Below, one piece after another: positions 35,216 to 43,357 of a DNA stretch of 64,000 bases. The stretch covers positions 186,001-250,000 of the forward strand of contig JASCPE010000003.1 of assembly GCA_029959865.1 (NCBI GenBank), read 5' to 3'. The stretch's first letter is position 1, and each line of letters opens with the position of its first letter. The stretch comes from Microbacteriaceae bacterium PS02070 (lineage in GTDB: Bacteria > Actinomycetota > Actinomycetes > Actinomycetales > Microbacteriaceae). Under the pieces are notes generated by a model. That model was not told the origin of the DNA. It saw nothing but the letters and a program-made list of their open reading frames with translations, and searched no databases. The position numbers were made by a program, and so were the translations under genes.

Positions 35216-36588
35216 GCTCTGTCTCCTTCTCGCGCGCGCAGGAGGCGCCCCGCCGGCGGCTTCCGATACCAGGGTGCCTCGCCGGCGCCGCCTTCGGTGG
35301 CGTCGTAGATCCCACCGCCGCGGAGCCAGGTGCGACGCACTCGGCCTGTCAACAGTTTGCCGTCATACGCCGAGATCGGGTTGCGGTGCTGCAATGCCCG
35401 CGCGTTGATCCGCAGGGTGTCATCGAGCCCGAACGCCACCAGGTGCCCCGGCGCGCCGACCGCGATCTCTCCCAATCCGTCGAGTCCGGCAACCCGGGCG
35501 GGCCCGGTCGTGAACAGCGGAAGCAGGCTCGCTAGGGCGATGCCGCGCGCCCGCGCCTCGGTCCACACAGCCGACAATCCCACCTGCAGCCCTGCGATGC
35601 CGCCCCAGGCGAGACCGAAATCGCCGTTGCCGGTGCGCTTGAGGTCGACCGTAGAGGGCGAGTGGTCGCTGACGATCGCGTCGATCGTCCCGTCGAGGAT
35701 GCCGCCCCAGAGGAGATCCTGGTTACCGGCCTCGCGGATGGGCGGACAGCACTTGAACTCGGCGGCACCGTCCGGGATCTCCTCGGCGGTGATGGTCAAG
35801 TAGTGCGGGCAGGTCTCGACGGTGATGTCGATGCCTTCGGCCTTGGCAGCGGCAATCGTGGGCAGGGCCCGCGCATCGCTCAGATGGAGAATGTGCACCC
35901 GGGCGCCGGTGCGACGCGCGCCGTCGATGACCGCGGCGATCGCAGACTCTTCGCTCTCGGGTGGGCGCGAGGCGAGGAAGGATGCGTATCCGCGTCCGAG
36001 CGCGCCGTCGGGGTGAAGCAGTGCGGGGTCTTCCGCGTGGACGATGAGGCGCGACCCGAGTGCGGCTACTTCGGTCATCGCTCGCAGCAGCTGCTCCCGG
36101 TCGAGGTGGCCGAACTCATCGACTCCGGACGGGGACAGGAAGCACTTGAATCCGTAGACCCCGCCCGCGTGCACCGGGGCAAGCGAGCCCAGGTTCTCGG
36201 GCACGGCGCCACCCCAGAAGCCGATGTCGACATACGCCGACCGCGCCGCGTACTCCCGCTTGAGGTCCAATGCCTCGGCCGTGGTCGTCGGCGGGATCGA
36301 GTTAAGTGGCATGTCGACGATCGTGGTCACCCCACCGGCGGCGGCGGCCAGCGTCGCCGATCGGAACCCCTCCCACTCGGTGCGTCCGGGTTCGTTCACG
36401 TGTACGTGGGAGTCGACGAGGCCGGGCAGGAGCACCGCGTCGTCGGGCACCTGTACGGCACCGCGGGGGGCGCCGTGTGGCACAGAGACATCCGTGATGA
36501 TGCCGTCGCGCACGCGCACCTCTGCCCGGCGGAAGTCACCGTCGATCCAGGCGCGCTCGGCGCGAATCACGAGGTCTGTTGCAGACAC
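35212..36588 (-). CDS. allB: Allantoinase
   Basis: A 458-residue amidohydrolase opening allantoin to allantoate. H61 and H63 (DSHVHVNEPGRTEWEGF), carbamylated K148 (GFKCFLSPSGVDEFGH), H184 (IVHAED), H235 (ILHLSD) and D308 (IVSDHSP) supply the binuclear metal site. EPGRTEWEGF is characteristic of allantoinase against dihydropyrimidinase. First gene of the minus-strand ureide operon; divergent from the OHCU decarboxylase gene with a 132-nt shared promoter region. Confidence 0.95.
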   Translation of the reverse strand: MSATDLVIRAERAWIDGDFRRAEVRVRDGIITDVSVPHGAPRGAVQVPDDAVLLPGLVDSHVHVNEPGRTEWEGFRSATLAAAAGGVTTIVDMPLNSIPPTTTAEALDLKREYAARSAYVDIGFWGGAVPENLGSLAPVHAGGVYGFKCFLSPSGVDEFGHLDREQLLRAMTEVAALGSRLIVHAEDPALLHPDGALGRGYASFLASRPPESEESAIAAVIDGARRTGARVHILHLSDARALPTIAAAKAEGIDITVETCPHYLTITAEEIPDGAAEFKCCPPIREAGNQDLLWGGILDGTIDAIVSDHSPSTVDLKRTGNGDFGLAWGGIAGLQVGLSAVWTEARARGIALASLLPLFTTGPARVAGLDGLGEIAVGAPGHLVAFGLDDTLRINARALQHRNPISAYDGKLLTGRVRRTWLRGGGIYDATEGGAGEAPWYRKPPAGRLLRAREGDRA

Positions 36589-36720
36589 ATGGCTCCCTTC
36601 GGCAACATGCTTGTTCTATCTTCCGCGCATTTCGAGGACGTAACACGCATTGCCGCGGCGCAGGTTCGGCGAGTGCAGCACAGAGGGCAGGCGCTAATGT
36701 CGGGCCAGGAGGCAGACGAG

Positions 36721-37218
36721 ATGAAGATCGACGAATTCAATGCGTTGGACGAGAACGCGGCACGCGAGACTGTGGCCGTGTGGGCCGCGATTCCGGCCTG
36801 GGTCGACGCGATCGTTGTAGCTCGCCCCTTCGCCTCCCCCGACGCCCTCGCCGCGCATGCGGATGAGTGGGCACGCGCGTGGGGTCGCGATGACCTCGAC
36901 GCGGCGCTGGCGCATCATCCACGAATCGGCGAACGGCCAACGGGCGCCGGCGCGGAAGCCGGCGCATCCAGCCGCGAGCAGGCATCGATGTCTTCGGCGA
37001 GCGGGACCGTGCAGGCGGACATCGCCCGAGCAAACGTGGAGTACGAGGAACGGTTCGGTCGCGTGTTCCTCATCCGTGCCGCCGGACGCTCTCCCGAGGA
37101 GATGCTCACCGAGCTGCGCCGCAGGCTCACCAACGGCCCGGAAGCCGAGGCCATCGAGGCCCTCGATCAACTCCGACAAATCGCGCTCCTGCGCCTACGT
37201 TCCACTGTGGAGGACTGA
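36721..37218 (+). CDS. OHCU decarboxylase
   Basis: A 165-residue enzyme decarboxylating 2-oxo-4-hydroxy-4-carboxy-5-ureidoimidazoline to (S)-allantoin. The catalytic histidine is H66 in LAHHPRIGER, the ASSREQASM stretch gives the second substrate site, and NVEYEERFGRVFLIRAAGRSPEEMLTELRRRL is the family signature. The ATG at 36721 is preceded by AGGAGG at 8 nt, so it is preferred to the upstream in-frame ATG at 36697. Followed by the HIU hydrolase gene after one base. Confidence 0.94.
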   Translation: MKIDEFNALDENAARETVAVWAAIPAWVDAIVVARPFASPDALAAHADEWARAWGRDDLDAALAHHPRIGERPTGAGAEAGASSREQASMSSASGTVQADIARANVEYEERFGRVFLIRAAGRSPEEMLTELRRRLTNGPEAEAIEALDQLRQIALLRLRSTVED

Positions 37219-37219
37219 C

Positions 37220-37540
37220 ATGCCGCACCTGACGACCCACATCCTCGACGCCACGAGCGGAACTCCCGCCACCGGCGTTCCCGTGGTTCTCCGCGATCTC
37301 GCCGGCGCAGAAATCGCCCGGGGGCAGACCGACGCAGATGGCCGCCTCGGCCTCGGCCCCGACCAGCTCGAGGTCGGCGATTACACGCTCACCTTCGCGA
37401 CGGGGCTCTACTTCGAGGGCATCGGGGTGGAGACGTTCTATCCGACCGTGACGATTGCCTTCACGGTCTCCTCCGCTGCGCATTATCACGTGCCGCTGCT
37501 GCTGAGCCCGTTCGCCTATTCGACGTATCGCGGTTCCTGA
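37220..37540 (+). CDS. 5-hydroxyisourate hydrolase (transthyretin-like)
   Basis: A 106-residue HIU hydrolase, cleaving hydroxyisourate to OHCU. The N-terminus HLTTHILDATSGTPATGVPV and the C-terminal YRGS are diagnostic of bacterial enzymes. The ATG at 37220 follows GGAGG at 6 nt and the decarboxylase stop by one base, so translation is coupled. Together with HpxO and OHCU decarboxylase it makes a complete urate-to-allantoin route. Confidence 0.96.
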   Translation: MPHLTTHILDATSGTPATGVPVVLRDLAGAEIARGQTDADGRLGLGPDQLEVGDYTLTFATGLYFEGIGVETFYPTVTIAFTVSSAAHYHVPLLLSPFAYSTYRGS

Positions 37541-37658
37541 TCCCCTCGCCCGTCCACACCACGGGCGTCTCCTCGGCGAGCGACGTACAGTCATGGCTTA
37601 ACACTCCAGCCGCCACGGGGTAACACGGCTGTGACACCCGCGGCGTAGCTTCGGGCCC

Positions 37659-38849
37659 ATGAAGGTCATCATCATCGGCGCAGGCATCGGCGGTACGAGC
37701 GCGGGCATCGCGCTCCAGCGACTCGGTCATGAGGTCGTCATCTACGACCAGATGCGGGAGAACAAGCCGGTCGGTGCCGCACTGTCGCTGTGGTCCAACG
37801 GCGTGAAGGTGCTCAACTGGCTCGGCGTCGGCGACGAGGTCGCCGAGCTCGGCGGCGACATGGCCGAGATGGCCTACCTGGATGGTCACACGGGCGAGAC
37901 CCTCTGTCGCTTTTCGCTGGCACCGGTCACCGAGAAGACCGGTCAGAAGCCCTACCCCGTCGCCCGCGCCGACCTCCAGGCACTCCTCATGCGCACCTTC
38001 GGCGAGGAGAACATCCATCTGAACACGAAGATGATCGGCATCGAGGACGATGGTCAGTCGGTGACGGCGACGTTCGCGGACGGATCCACCGATACCGCTG
38101 ACATGCTCATCGGTGCCGACGGCGCGCGATCGCTGACGCGCGCTTACGTGCAACCCGACGGCGCCGACGAAATCGTGCGGGAGTACTCGGGGTACACGAA
38201 CTTCAACGGCCTCATCTCCGTCGATGAACGTGTCGGCACACCGACGGCGTGGACCACCTACGTCGCCGAGGGAAAGCGCGCCGCCGTGATGCCCCTCGCC
38301 GGGGACCGCTTCTACTTCTGGTTCGATGTCCCGCAGCCCGCAGGCATCCCCTACGACCGCTCCGAGGGGAAGGCTCCCTTGCAGGCGGCCTTTGACGGCT
38401 GGGCGCCGGGAGTGCAGGCGCTCATCGAGGCCATCGACCCCGCCGTGTCGCTCAACCGCGTGGAGATCTGGGACATCACTCCCTTCGACACCTGGGCAAA
38501 GGGCCGCGTGGCGATCCTCGGCGACGCAGCGCACAACACCGCCCCCGACATCGGGCAGGGCGCATGTTCTGCTCTGGAAGACGCATTCGTGCTCGGCATC
38601 GCGGTCGCGACCAACACCCTCAGCGTGGAGGACACGCTCCGCCGCTACCAGGACATCCGCGTGGAGCGCGCGGGAGAACTCGTCCTGCGCGCTCGGAAAC
38701 GGGGAGACGAGACCCATGCGTACGACCCGACGGCGACGTCCGCCTGGTACGAGAGCCTGCGCGGCAACGACGGGACCGGCATCATCCGCGGCATCGTCGG
38801 GAACATCGACGGCAGCCCGATCAACCTCGGAGCGTCCGTCCTCGACTGA
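37659..38849 (+). CDS. hpxO: FAD-dependent urate hydroxylase (HpxO type)
   Basis: A 396-residue flavin monooxygenase. The FAD loop IIIGAGIGGTSAGIAL lies at 4-19, GADGARS and GDAAHNTAPDIGQGACSALEDAFVLG follow as in group A hydroxylases, and ALSLWSNGVKVLNWLG plus the C-terminal ESLRGNDGTGIIRGIVGNIDGSPIN resemble Klebsiella HpxO. It oxidises urate to 5-hydroxyisourate with NADH and O2, replacing the classical uricase that is absent here. Located 118 bp after the HIU hydrolase gene and possibly with its own promoter. Confidence 0.92.
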   Translation: MKVIIIGAGIGGTSAGIALQRLGHEVVIYDQMRENKPVGAALSLWSNGVKVLNWLGVGDEVAELGGDMAEMAYLDGHTGETLCRFSLAPVTEKTGQKPYPVARADLQALLMRTFGEENIHLNTKMIGIEDDGQSVTATFADGSTDTADMLIGADGARSLTRAYVQPDGADEIVREYSGYTNFNGLISVDERVGTPTAWTTYVAEGKRAAVMPLAGDRFYFWFDVPQPAGIPYDRSEGKAPLQAAFDGWAPGVQALIEAIDPAVSLNRVEIWDITPFDTWAKGRVAILGDAAHNTAPDIGQGACSALEDAFVLGIAVATNTLSVEDTLRRYQDIRVERAGELVLRARKRGDETHAYDPTATSAWYESLRGNDGTGIIRGIVGNIDGSPINLGASVLD

Positions 38850-38925
38850 TCGCCACGCCAGCCCGTCATGGCGCTGTGCGAGCGGACACCGGCGGGCTCA
38901 TGATCGGCTCGCGCGCGGCCAGCGA

Positions 38926-39552
38926 TCAGTCCCCGTCGATCGGAACGGGCTCCGCGGCGAGGTCCCGCAAGGTCAACCAGATCGCGGTCGCGCGGCGTGA
39001 CGTCTCGTTGACGACGCGGTGCGGGCGGGTCGCCCAGAAGGCGAGCGAGCCGCCGGGGCTGAGGTCGATCGACCCTTCGGTGAACTCGAACCGAAGCGTG
39101 CCCTCGGTGACCGCGCCCATTTCGTACCCGGCATGTACGAGCATCGCGCCGTCAATGCTGGAAGACGAGCCCGGCGGGTAGATCGTCTCGAACAGGTCGA
39201 TACCGCTCAGACGCACGGGAGTCAGGCTGCGATAGACGACTCCCTGGCCAAGGGTGGCGATGTCCTCCTCCACGACCGACACCCGCACCCCGGGAATCGG
39301 TTCGGACGAGCCGGGGTCGATTGCCTTCGGGTGGAGAACCTCGTGGTCATCGAAGATCGCCGAGACGGACACTCCGATCACGGCGACGATCTCGATGAGA
39401 CGGTTCACCGAGGGCTGCATCGCGCCCGTCTCGATCTGGGACAGTGCGCTAGAGGAGATTCCGACGGCTTCCGCGACCGACGCGAGCGACCGCCCGGAGT
39501 CGACGCGAAGCTTGCGCAGACGCGCGCCGATCTGGTTCTCCATCTTCGCCAT
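38926..39552 (-). CDS. XRE-family regulator with C-terminal cupin
   Basis: A 208-residue regulator. The HTH covers about 5-60 (GARLRKLRVDSGRSLASVAEAVGISSSALSQIETGAMQPS), and a cupin sensor domain covers about 105-200 (LVHAGYEMGAVTEGTLRFEF, DLSPGGSLAFWATRPHRV). Such proteins sense small metabolites. Its place between hpxO and the permease suggests control of the purine genes. A GAAACGTACACG site 43 nt upstream of its start recurs upstream of the permease gene, consistent with autoregulation. Confidence 0.88.
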   Translation of the reverse strand: MAKMENQIGARLRKLRVDSGRSLASVAEAVGISSSALSQIETGAMQPSVNRLIEIVAVIGVSVSAIFDDHEVLHPKAIDPGSSEPIPGVRVSVVEEDIATLGQGVVYRSLTPVRLSGIDLFETIYPPGSSSSIDGAMLVHAGYEMGAVTEGTLRFEFTEGSIDLSPGGSLAFWATRPHRVVNETSRRATAIWLTLRDLAAEPVPIDGD

Positions 39553-39594
39553 GCTCGCCTCCCCAGACGTGTGCTTTCACGGCTCGTGCCCTCA

Positions 39595-39606
39595 GAAACG
39601 TACACG
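39595..39606. promoter_or_regulatory. Candidate operator GAAACGTACACG upstream of the XRE regulator
   Basis: GAAACGTACACG occurs 43 nt before the XRE start codon. The same 12-mer with one change (G for A at position 10) recurs at 41246, upstream of the permease. A shared binding site for the XRE-cupin protein is inferred. Confidence 0.4.
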
Positions 39607-39611
39607 AGCGA

Positions 39612-41135
39612 TCAGTGCACGTCTGGTGCGGGCTTGCCTGGTTCCGGGGCGTCTTTCATCTCCACCTTGCCGTCGTCGGTGATCGTGACCTTGATGAGGC
39701 CCGTCCCTTCGGCTTCGGGGTGGATGAGGGCGGCGGCCGCCGGACCTCGCACCGCGTCGTGGGCGCTGAGGGCCGGCTCCTTCTCGGCGCTCGCGCGCAT
39801 CTCCTCGGAGTTGAGCAGCAGGTTCAGCAGGATGGCTGTGATCGCACCGGCCGAGATGCCCGAGTCGAAGATCAGCGTGAACCACTCCGGGAACTGGTGG
39901 TAGATCGTGGGGCTCACCGTCGGCAGGAGCGCGACGCCGACCGCGATAGCGACAACGAGGATGTTCTTGTTGTTGAAGCGCACCTTCGTCAGTGTCCGAA
40001 TGCCGGAGGCGGCGACCATACCGAAGAGGGCGATGCCGGCGCCGCCGAGGACCGCCCGGGGCACACCCTCCACCGCCGTGGCGACCTTGGGCAGGAGACC
40101 GAGGACGATGAGGATGCCACCGGCCATCGTTGCGACGAAGCGCGACCGCACCCCGGTGAGAGAGACGAGCCCAACGTTCTGCGCGAACGCGGTGTAGGGG
40201 AAGGTATTGAAGATTCCGCCGAGGACGGTGCCGAGACCGTCGGCGCGAAGACCGTCGGCGAGCTGCTTGCGCCCGACCGGCTTCTCGACGATCTCACCGA
40301 TCGCGATCATGTCGCCGGTGGTCTCGGTCATGATGACAATGCCGACGATGATCATCGAGACGATCGCAGCGACGTTCCAGGTCGGGAGGCCGAAGTGGAA
40401 CGGCGTGACGAACGCGATCCACTCCGCATCCGGGACACCGGACCAGTCCACCATTCCCGGCACGAACAGGGCGGCGACGGTTCCGATGACGAGCCCGAGG
40501 AGCACCGAGACGCGCTGGAGGGCGGGGGGCGCGAACCGTTCGATCAACAGGATCAGGAGGAGCGTTCCGCCGGCGTACGCGACGTTGATGGGGTCGGCCC
40601 CATCGGGGTTGTTGTCGACGATCCAGCCCGCGGCGACTCCCATGAGCGAGAGACCGATGATGAGGATGACGGTGCCGGTGACGATCGGCGGGAAGAAGCG
40701 GAGGAGCTGCGAGAAGAACGGCGCGACGATGATCATGAACAGACCACACGCGATCGTGGCGCCGAAGATGTCGGTGATTCCGTTGCCGTTGGGTGAGGTG
40801 CCGATCGCGATCATCGGACCGACCGCGGCGAAGGTGACGCCCTGCATCAGTGGGAGTCGGACTCCGAAGCGCCAGAATCCGACGGACTGGACGATCGTCG
40901 CGATACCGGCGATGAACAGGTCCGCGCTGATGAGGAAGGCCAGTTCCTCACCCTCGAGACCCATCGCGCCACCGACGATGAGCGGCACGGCGACCGCTCC
41001 GGCGTACATTGCGAGGACGTGCTGAAGGCCGAGTGGGAACAGCCGGGCAAGAGGTGGGACGGTGTCGACGCTGTTCTGCGCCGCCCGCTCGCGCCGCTTG
41101 GCGGCCTTCGCGGATTTGTCTTCGGTGCTGGTCAT
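39612..41135 (-). CDS. Xanthine/uracil permease (NCS2 family)
   Basis: A 507-residue 12-14 TM transporter of the nucleobase-ascorbate (NCS2) family. LARLFPLGLQHVLAMYAGAVAVPLIVGGAMGL is the N-terminal signature, METTGDMIAIGEIVE carries the family's TM8 acidic residue, and the following LADGLRADGLGTVLGGIFNTFPYTAFAQNVGLVSLTGV continues the core. The ATG at 41135 follows GGAGCCCACC. The C-terminal 60 residues are an unusual charged extension after the last TM segment. Linked to the purine genes by position. Confidence 0.93.
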   Translation of the reverse strand: MTSTEDKSAKAAKRRERAAQNSVDTVPPLARLFPLGLQHVLAMYAGAVAVPLIVGGAMGLEGEELAFLISADLFIAGIATIVQSVGFWRFGVRLPLMQGVTFAAVGPMIAIGTSPNGNGITDIFGATIACGLFMIIVAPFFSQLLRFFPPIVTGTVILIIGLSLMGVAAGWIVDNNPDGADPINVAYAGGTLLLILLIERFAPPALQRVSVLLGLVIGTVAALFVPGMVDWSGVPDAEWIAFVTPFHFGLPTWNVAAIVSMIIVGIVIMTETTGDMIAIGEIVEKPVGRKQLADGLRADGLGTVLGGIFNTFPYTAFAQNVGLVSLTGVRSRFVATMAGGILIVLGLLPKVATAVEGVPRAVLGGAGIALFGMVAASGIRTLTKVRFNNKNILVVAIAVGVALLPTVSPTIYHQFPEWFTLIFDSGISAGAITAILLNLLLNSEEMRASAEKEPALSAHDAVRGPAAAALIHPEAEGTGLIKVTITDDGKVEMKDAPEPGKPAPDVH

Positions 41136-41245
41136 GGTGGGCTCCATCGGGGGTGAGGGAAGAACTCGCTGTGAGGCTGACGTTAAGCCAGGGCTGAAGT
41201 CCTCCGCGGCTAAATCGACCAGACGTTCCCGAAACTTCACGGGAC

Positions 41246-41257
41246 GAAACGTACGCG
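41246..41257. promoter_or_regulatory. Candidate operator GAAACGTACGCG upstream of the permease
   Basis: This 12-mer differs by one base from the site at 39595-39606 and lies 111 nt upstream of the permease start. Shared use by the XRE-cupin regulator is inferred. Partial matches occur near 37578 (ACGTACAG) and 36643 (ACGTAACACG). Confidence 0.35.
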
Positions 41258-41296
41258 TTACACAGACGCCGCTTCGCCCCCACGCCCACACGAAAT

Positions 41297-41332
41297 GGCA
41301 CACGCGCGACCCCGAAGGACCGCGCGTGTGCC
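41297..41332 (-). terminator. Terminator hairpin after actP
   Basis: GGCACACGCGCG pairs perfectly with CGCGCGTGTGCC over a 12-nt loop. It lies 20 bp after the actP stop on the minus strand, and so separates that operon from the permease promoter. Confidence 0.75.
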
Positions 41333-41351
41333 GTGGGCGGCAGCGCCGTGA

Positions 41352-42980
41352 TTAGTGGTCGACGGCCTTCTCCGCGCCGTAGCCGGTGAGCGAGCGGACT
41401 TCCATCTCGGCCGCCTTCACCGGATCTTCCTTGCGCTGAGACAGGATCGATCCGAGCCAGCCGAGCAGGAACCCGAGGGGGATGGAGACGATGCCGGGAT
41501 TGTTCAGCGGCCAGATCGCCGTGCCGACGTTCTGGAAGACGCTCGTCTCCGTGCCCCAGAACACCGGCGACAGGAAGATGAGGAGAACCGCCGACGCGAG
41601 ACCGCCGTACATGCTCCAGACCGCGCCCCGCGTCGTGAACCGACGCCAGAACAGCGAGTAGATAATCGTCGGAAGGTTCGCGGACGCCGCGACCGCGAAA
41701 GCGAGAGCCACGAGGAAGGCGATGTTCTGCCCCTGAACCCCGATGCCACCGACGATCGCGAGGATGCCGATCACGATGACCGTGCGCCGCGCGACCTTGA
41801 CCTCACCGTCGGGCGGGACGTTGCCCTTCTTCACGACGTTCGCGTAGATGTCGTGTGCGAACGATGCCGCAGCGGTGATCGTGAGCCCGGCGACGACCGC
41901 GAGGATCGTGGCGAATGCGACGGCGGAGATGAAGCCGAGCAGGATCGGACCACCCAGATGCAGGGCGAGCAGCGGCGCGGCCGAGTTGACGCCGCCGGGC
42001 GCATTCGCGATCTCCTCCGGACCGACCATGGCACCCGCACCGTAACCGAGCACGAGGGTGAGCAGGTAGAAGAGACCGATCAGCCAGATCGCCCACACCA
42101 CTGAGCGACGGGCCTCCTTCGCGGTGGGAACGGTGTAGAAGCGCATCAGCACGTGCGGTAGACCCGCGGTCCCCAGGACGAGCGCGATTGCGAGGGAGAT
42201 GAAGTCCCACGGGTTAGCGCCGTATTGCAGACCCGGGCCGAGGATGGCCTCCCCCTGCGGCGACGCGGCCACGGCCGCTTCCAGCAGAGTGTTGAGGTTG
42301 AACCCATTGATAGCGAGGACCCAGATCGTCATCACGACGGCGCCGCCGATGAGGAGGAACGCCTTGACGATCTGCACCCAGGTCGTGCCCTTCATTCCGC
42401 CGACGAGCACGTAGACGATCATCAGGACGCCGACGACGGCGACGACGATCGACTGTCCGATCTGCTCCTGGATGCCGAGCAGGAGCGAGACGAGTCCGCC
42501 GGCACCTGCCATCTGGGCCAGGAGGTAGAAGAAGCACACCGCGAGGGTCGTGATCGCTGCCGCCAACCGCACCGGCGTCTGGCGGAGCCGGAAGGAGAGA
42601 ACGTCCGCCATCGTGAATTTGCCCGTGTTGCGCATGAGCTCGGCAACGAGCAGCAGCGCGACGAGCCACGCGACGAGGAAGCCGATCGAGTAGAGGAAGC
42701 CGTCGTATCCGTTGATGGCGATGGCGCCGCAGATGCCGAGGAACGACGCCGCGGAGAGGTAGTCACCGGCGATGGCGAACCCGTTCTGGGGCCCGGTGAA
42801 CGAGCGCCCGGCGGCATAGTAGTCAGCCGCGGTCTTGTTGTTGCGGCTGGCCCGGATGACGATGATCATCGTCACGGCGACGAAGGCGCCGAAGATCGAA
42901 ATGTTGAGCACCGGGTTGTTGTCGACGGTCTCGCCCGCTGCGACGACGGTGTCGATCACGGAATGGAAGAAGTCGTTCAT
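41352..42980 (-). CDS. actP: Sodium/acetate symporter (ActP type)
   Basis: A 542-residue sodium:solute symporter with about 13 TM segments. The family stretch NKTAADYYAAGRSFTGPQNGFAIAGDYLSAASFLG starts near residue 47, and MKGTTWVQIVKAFLLIGG plus ATILAVVAGLTITAAASFAHDIYANV are ActP/YjcG hallmarks for acetate (and propionate, pyruvate) uptake. It follows a DUF485 gene with ATGA overlap and precedes no gene; the acyl-CoA synthetase gene upstream supplies activation of the imported acid. Confidence 0.92.
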   Translation of the reverse strand: MNDFFHSVIDTVVAAGETVDNNPVLNISIFGAFVAVTMIIVIRASRNNKTAADYYAAGRSFTGPQNGFAIAGDYLSAASFLGICGAIAINGYDGFLYSIGFLVAWLVALLLVAELMRNTGKFTMADVLSFRLRQTPVRLAAAITTLAVCFFYLLAQMAGAGGLVSLLLGIQEQIGQSIVVAVVGVLMIVYVLVGGMKGTTWVQIVKAFLLIGGAVVMTIWVLAINGFNLNTLLEAAVAASPQGEAILGPGLQYGANPWDFISLAIALVLGTAGLPHVLMRFYTVPTAKEARRSVVWAIWLIGLFYLLTLVLGYGAGAMVGPEEIANAPGGVNSAAPLLALHLGGPILLGFISAVAFATILAVVAGLTITAAASFAHDIYANVVKKGNVPPDGEVKVARRTVIVIGILAIVGGIGVQGQNIAFLVALAFAVAASANLPTIIYSLFWRRFTTRGAVWSMYGGLASAVLLIFLSPVFWGTETSVFQNVGTAIWPLNNPGIVSIPLGFLLGWLGSILSQRKEDPVKAAEMEVRSLTGYGAEKAVDH

Positions 42981-43321
42981 GCGCTCGGCTCCTTCGCCTC
43001 GAGGTCGGCGCGGATCTCGCTCGAGATCGGGTCGAGCTTCTTATTGGCGTACGAGACGTACCACATCGTGATGACGAAGGTCGTCACGAACTGTCCGAGT
43101 CCAAGGAGCAGTCCGACCGTGATCGCGCCGCTGACGGGCGTGGCCATGAAGTCCCGCGCGAAGGTCGACAGGAGTACGTAGGCGAAGTACCAGGCCAGGA
43201 AGAACACGGTCAGCGGCAGCACGAAACTGCGGTGCTTGCGTTTGAGCTCGGTGAATCTGGGACTCTGTTCCTCCGCGACGTAGTCGATGCCCGGGGGTGC
43301 AGCGGACGGGGATTGCGACAT
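42977..43321 (-). CDS. DUF485 (YjcH-type) membrane protein
   Basis: A 114-residue protein with two TM segments (FVLPLTVFFLAWYFAYVLLSTFA and AITVGLLLGLGQFVTTFVITMWYV). DUF485 proteins are almost always encoded just before acetate symporters and may act as accessory subunits. The ATG at 43321 follows AAGGAGG; an upstream in-frame ATG would have none. Its stop overlaps the actP start (ATGA). Confidence 0.88.
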   Translation of the reverse strand: MSQSPSAAPPGIDYVAEEQSPRFTELKRKHRSFVLPLTVFFLAWYFAYVLLSTFARDFMATPVSGAITVGLLLGLGQFVTTFVITMWYVSYANKKLDPISSEIRADLEAKEPSA

Positions 43322-43357
43322 GTGGCCTCCTTGCCTCATGGTCGGGTGAGCTGTCGT

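Noticed and set aside
41136..41303. Longer permease N-terminus
   Set aside because: The extension has no membrane-protein character and would cover the likely promoter and the candidate operator; ATG 41135 has a GGAG site.
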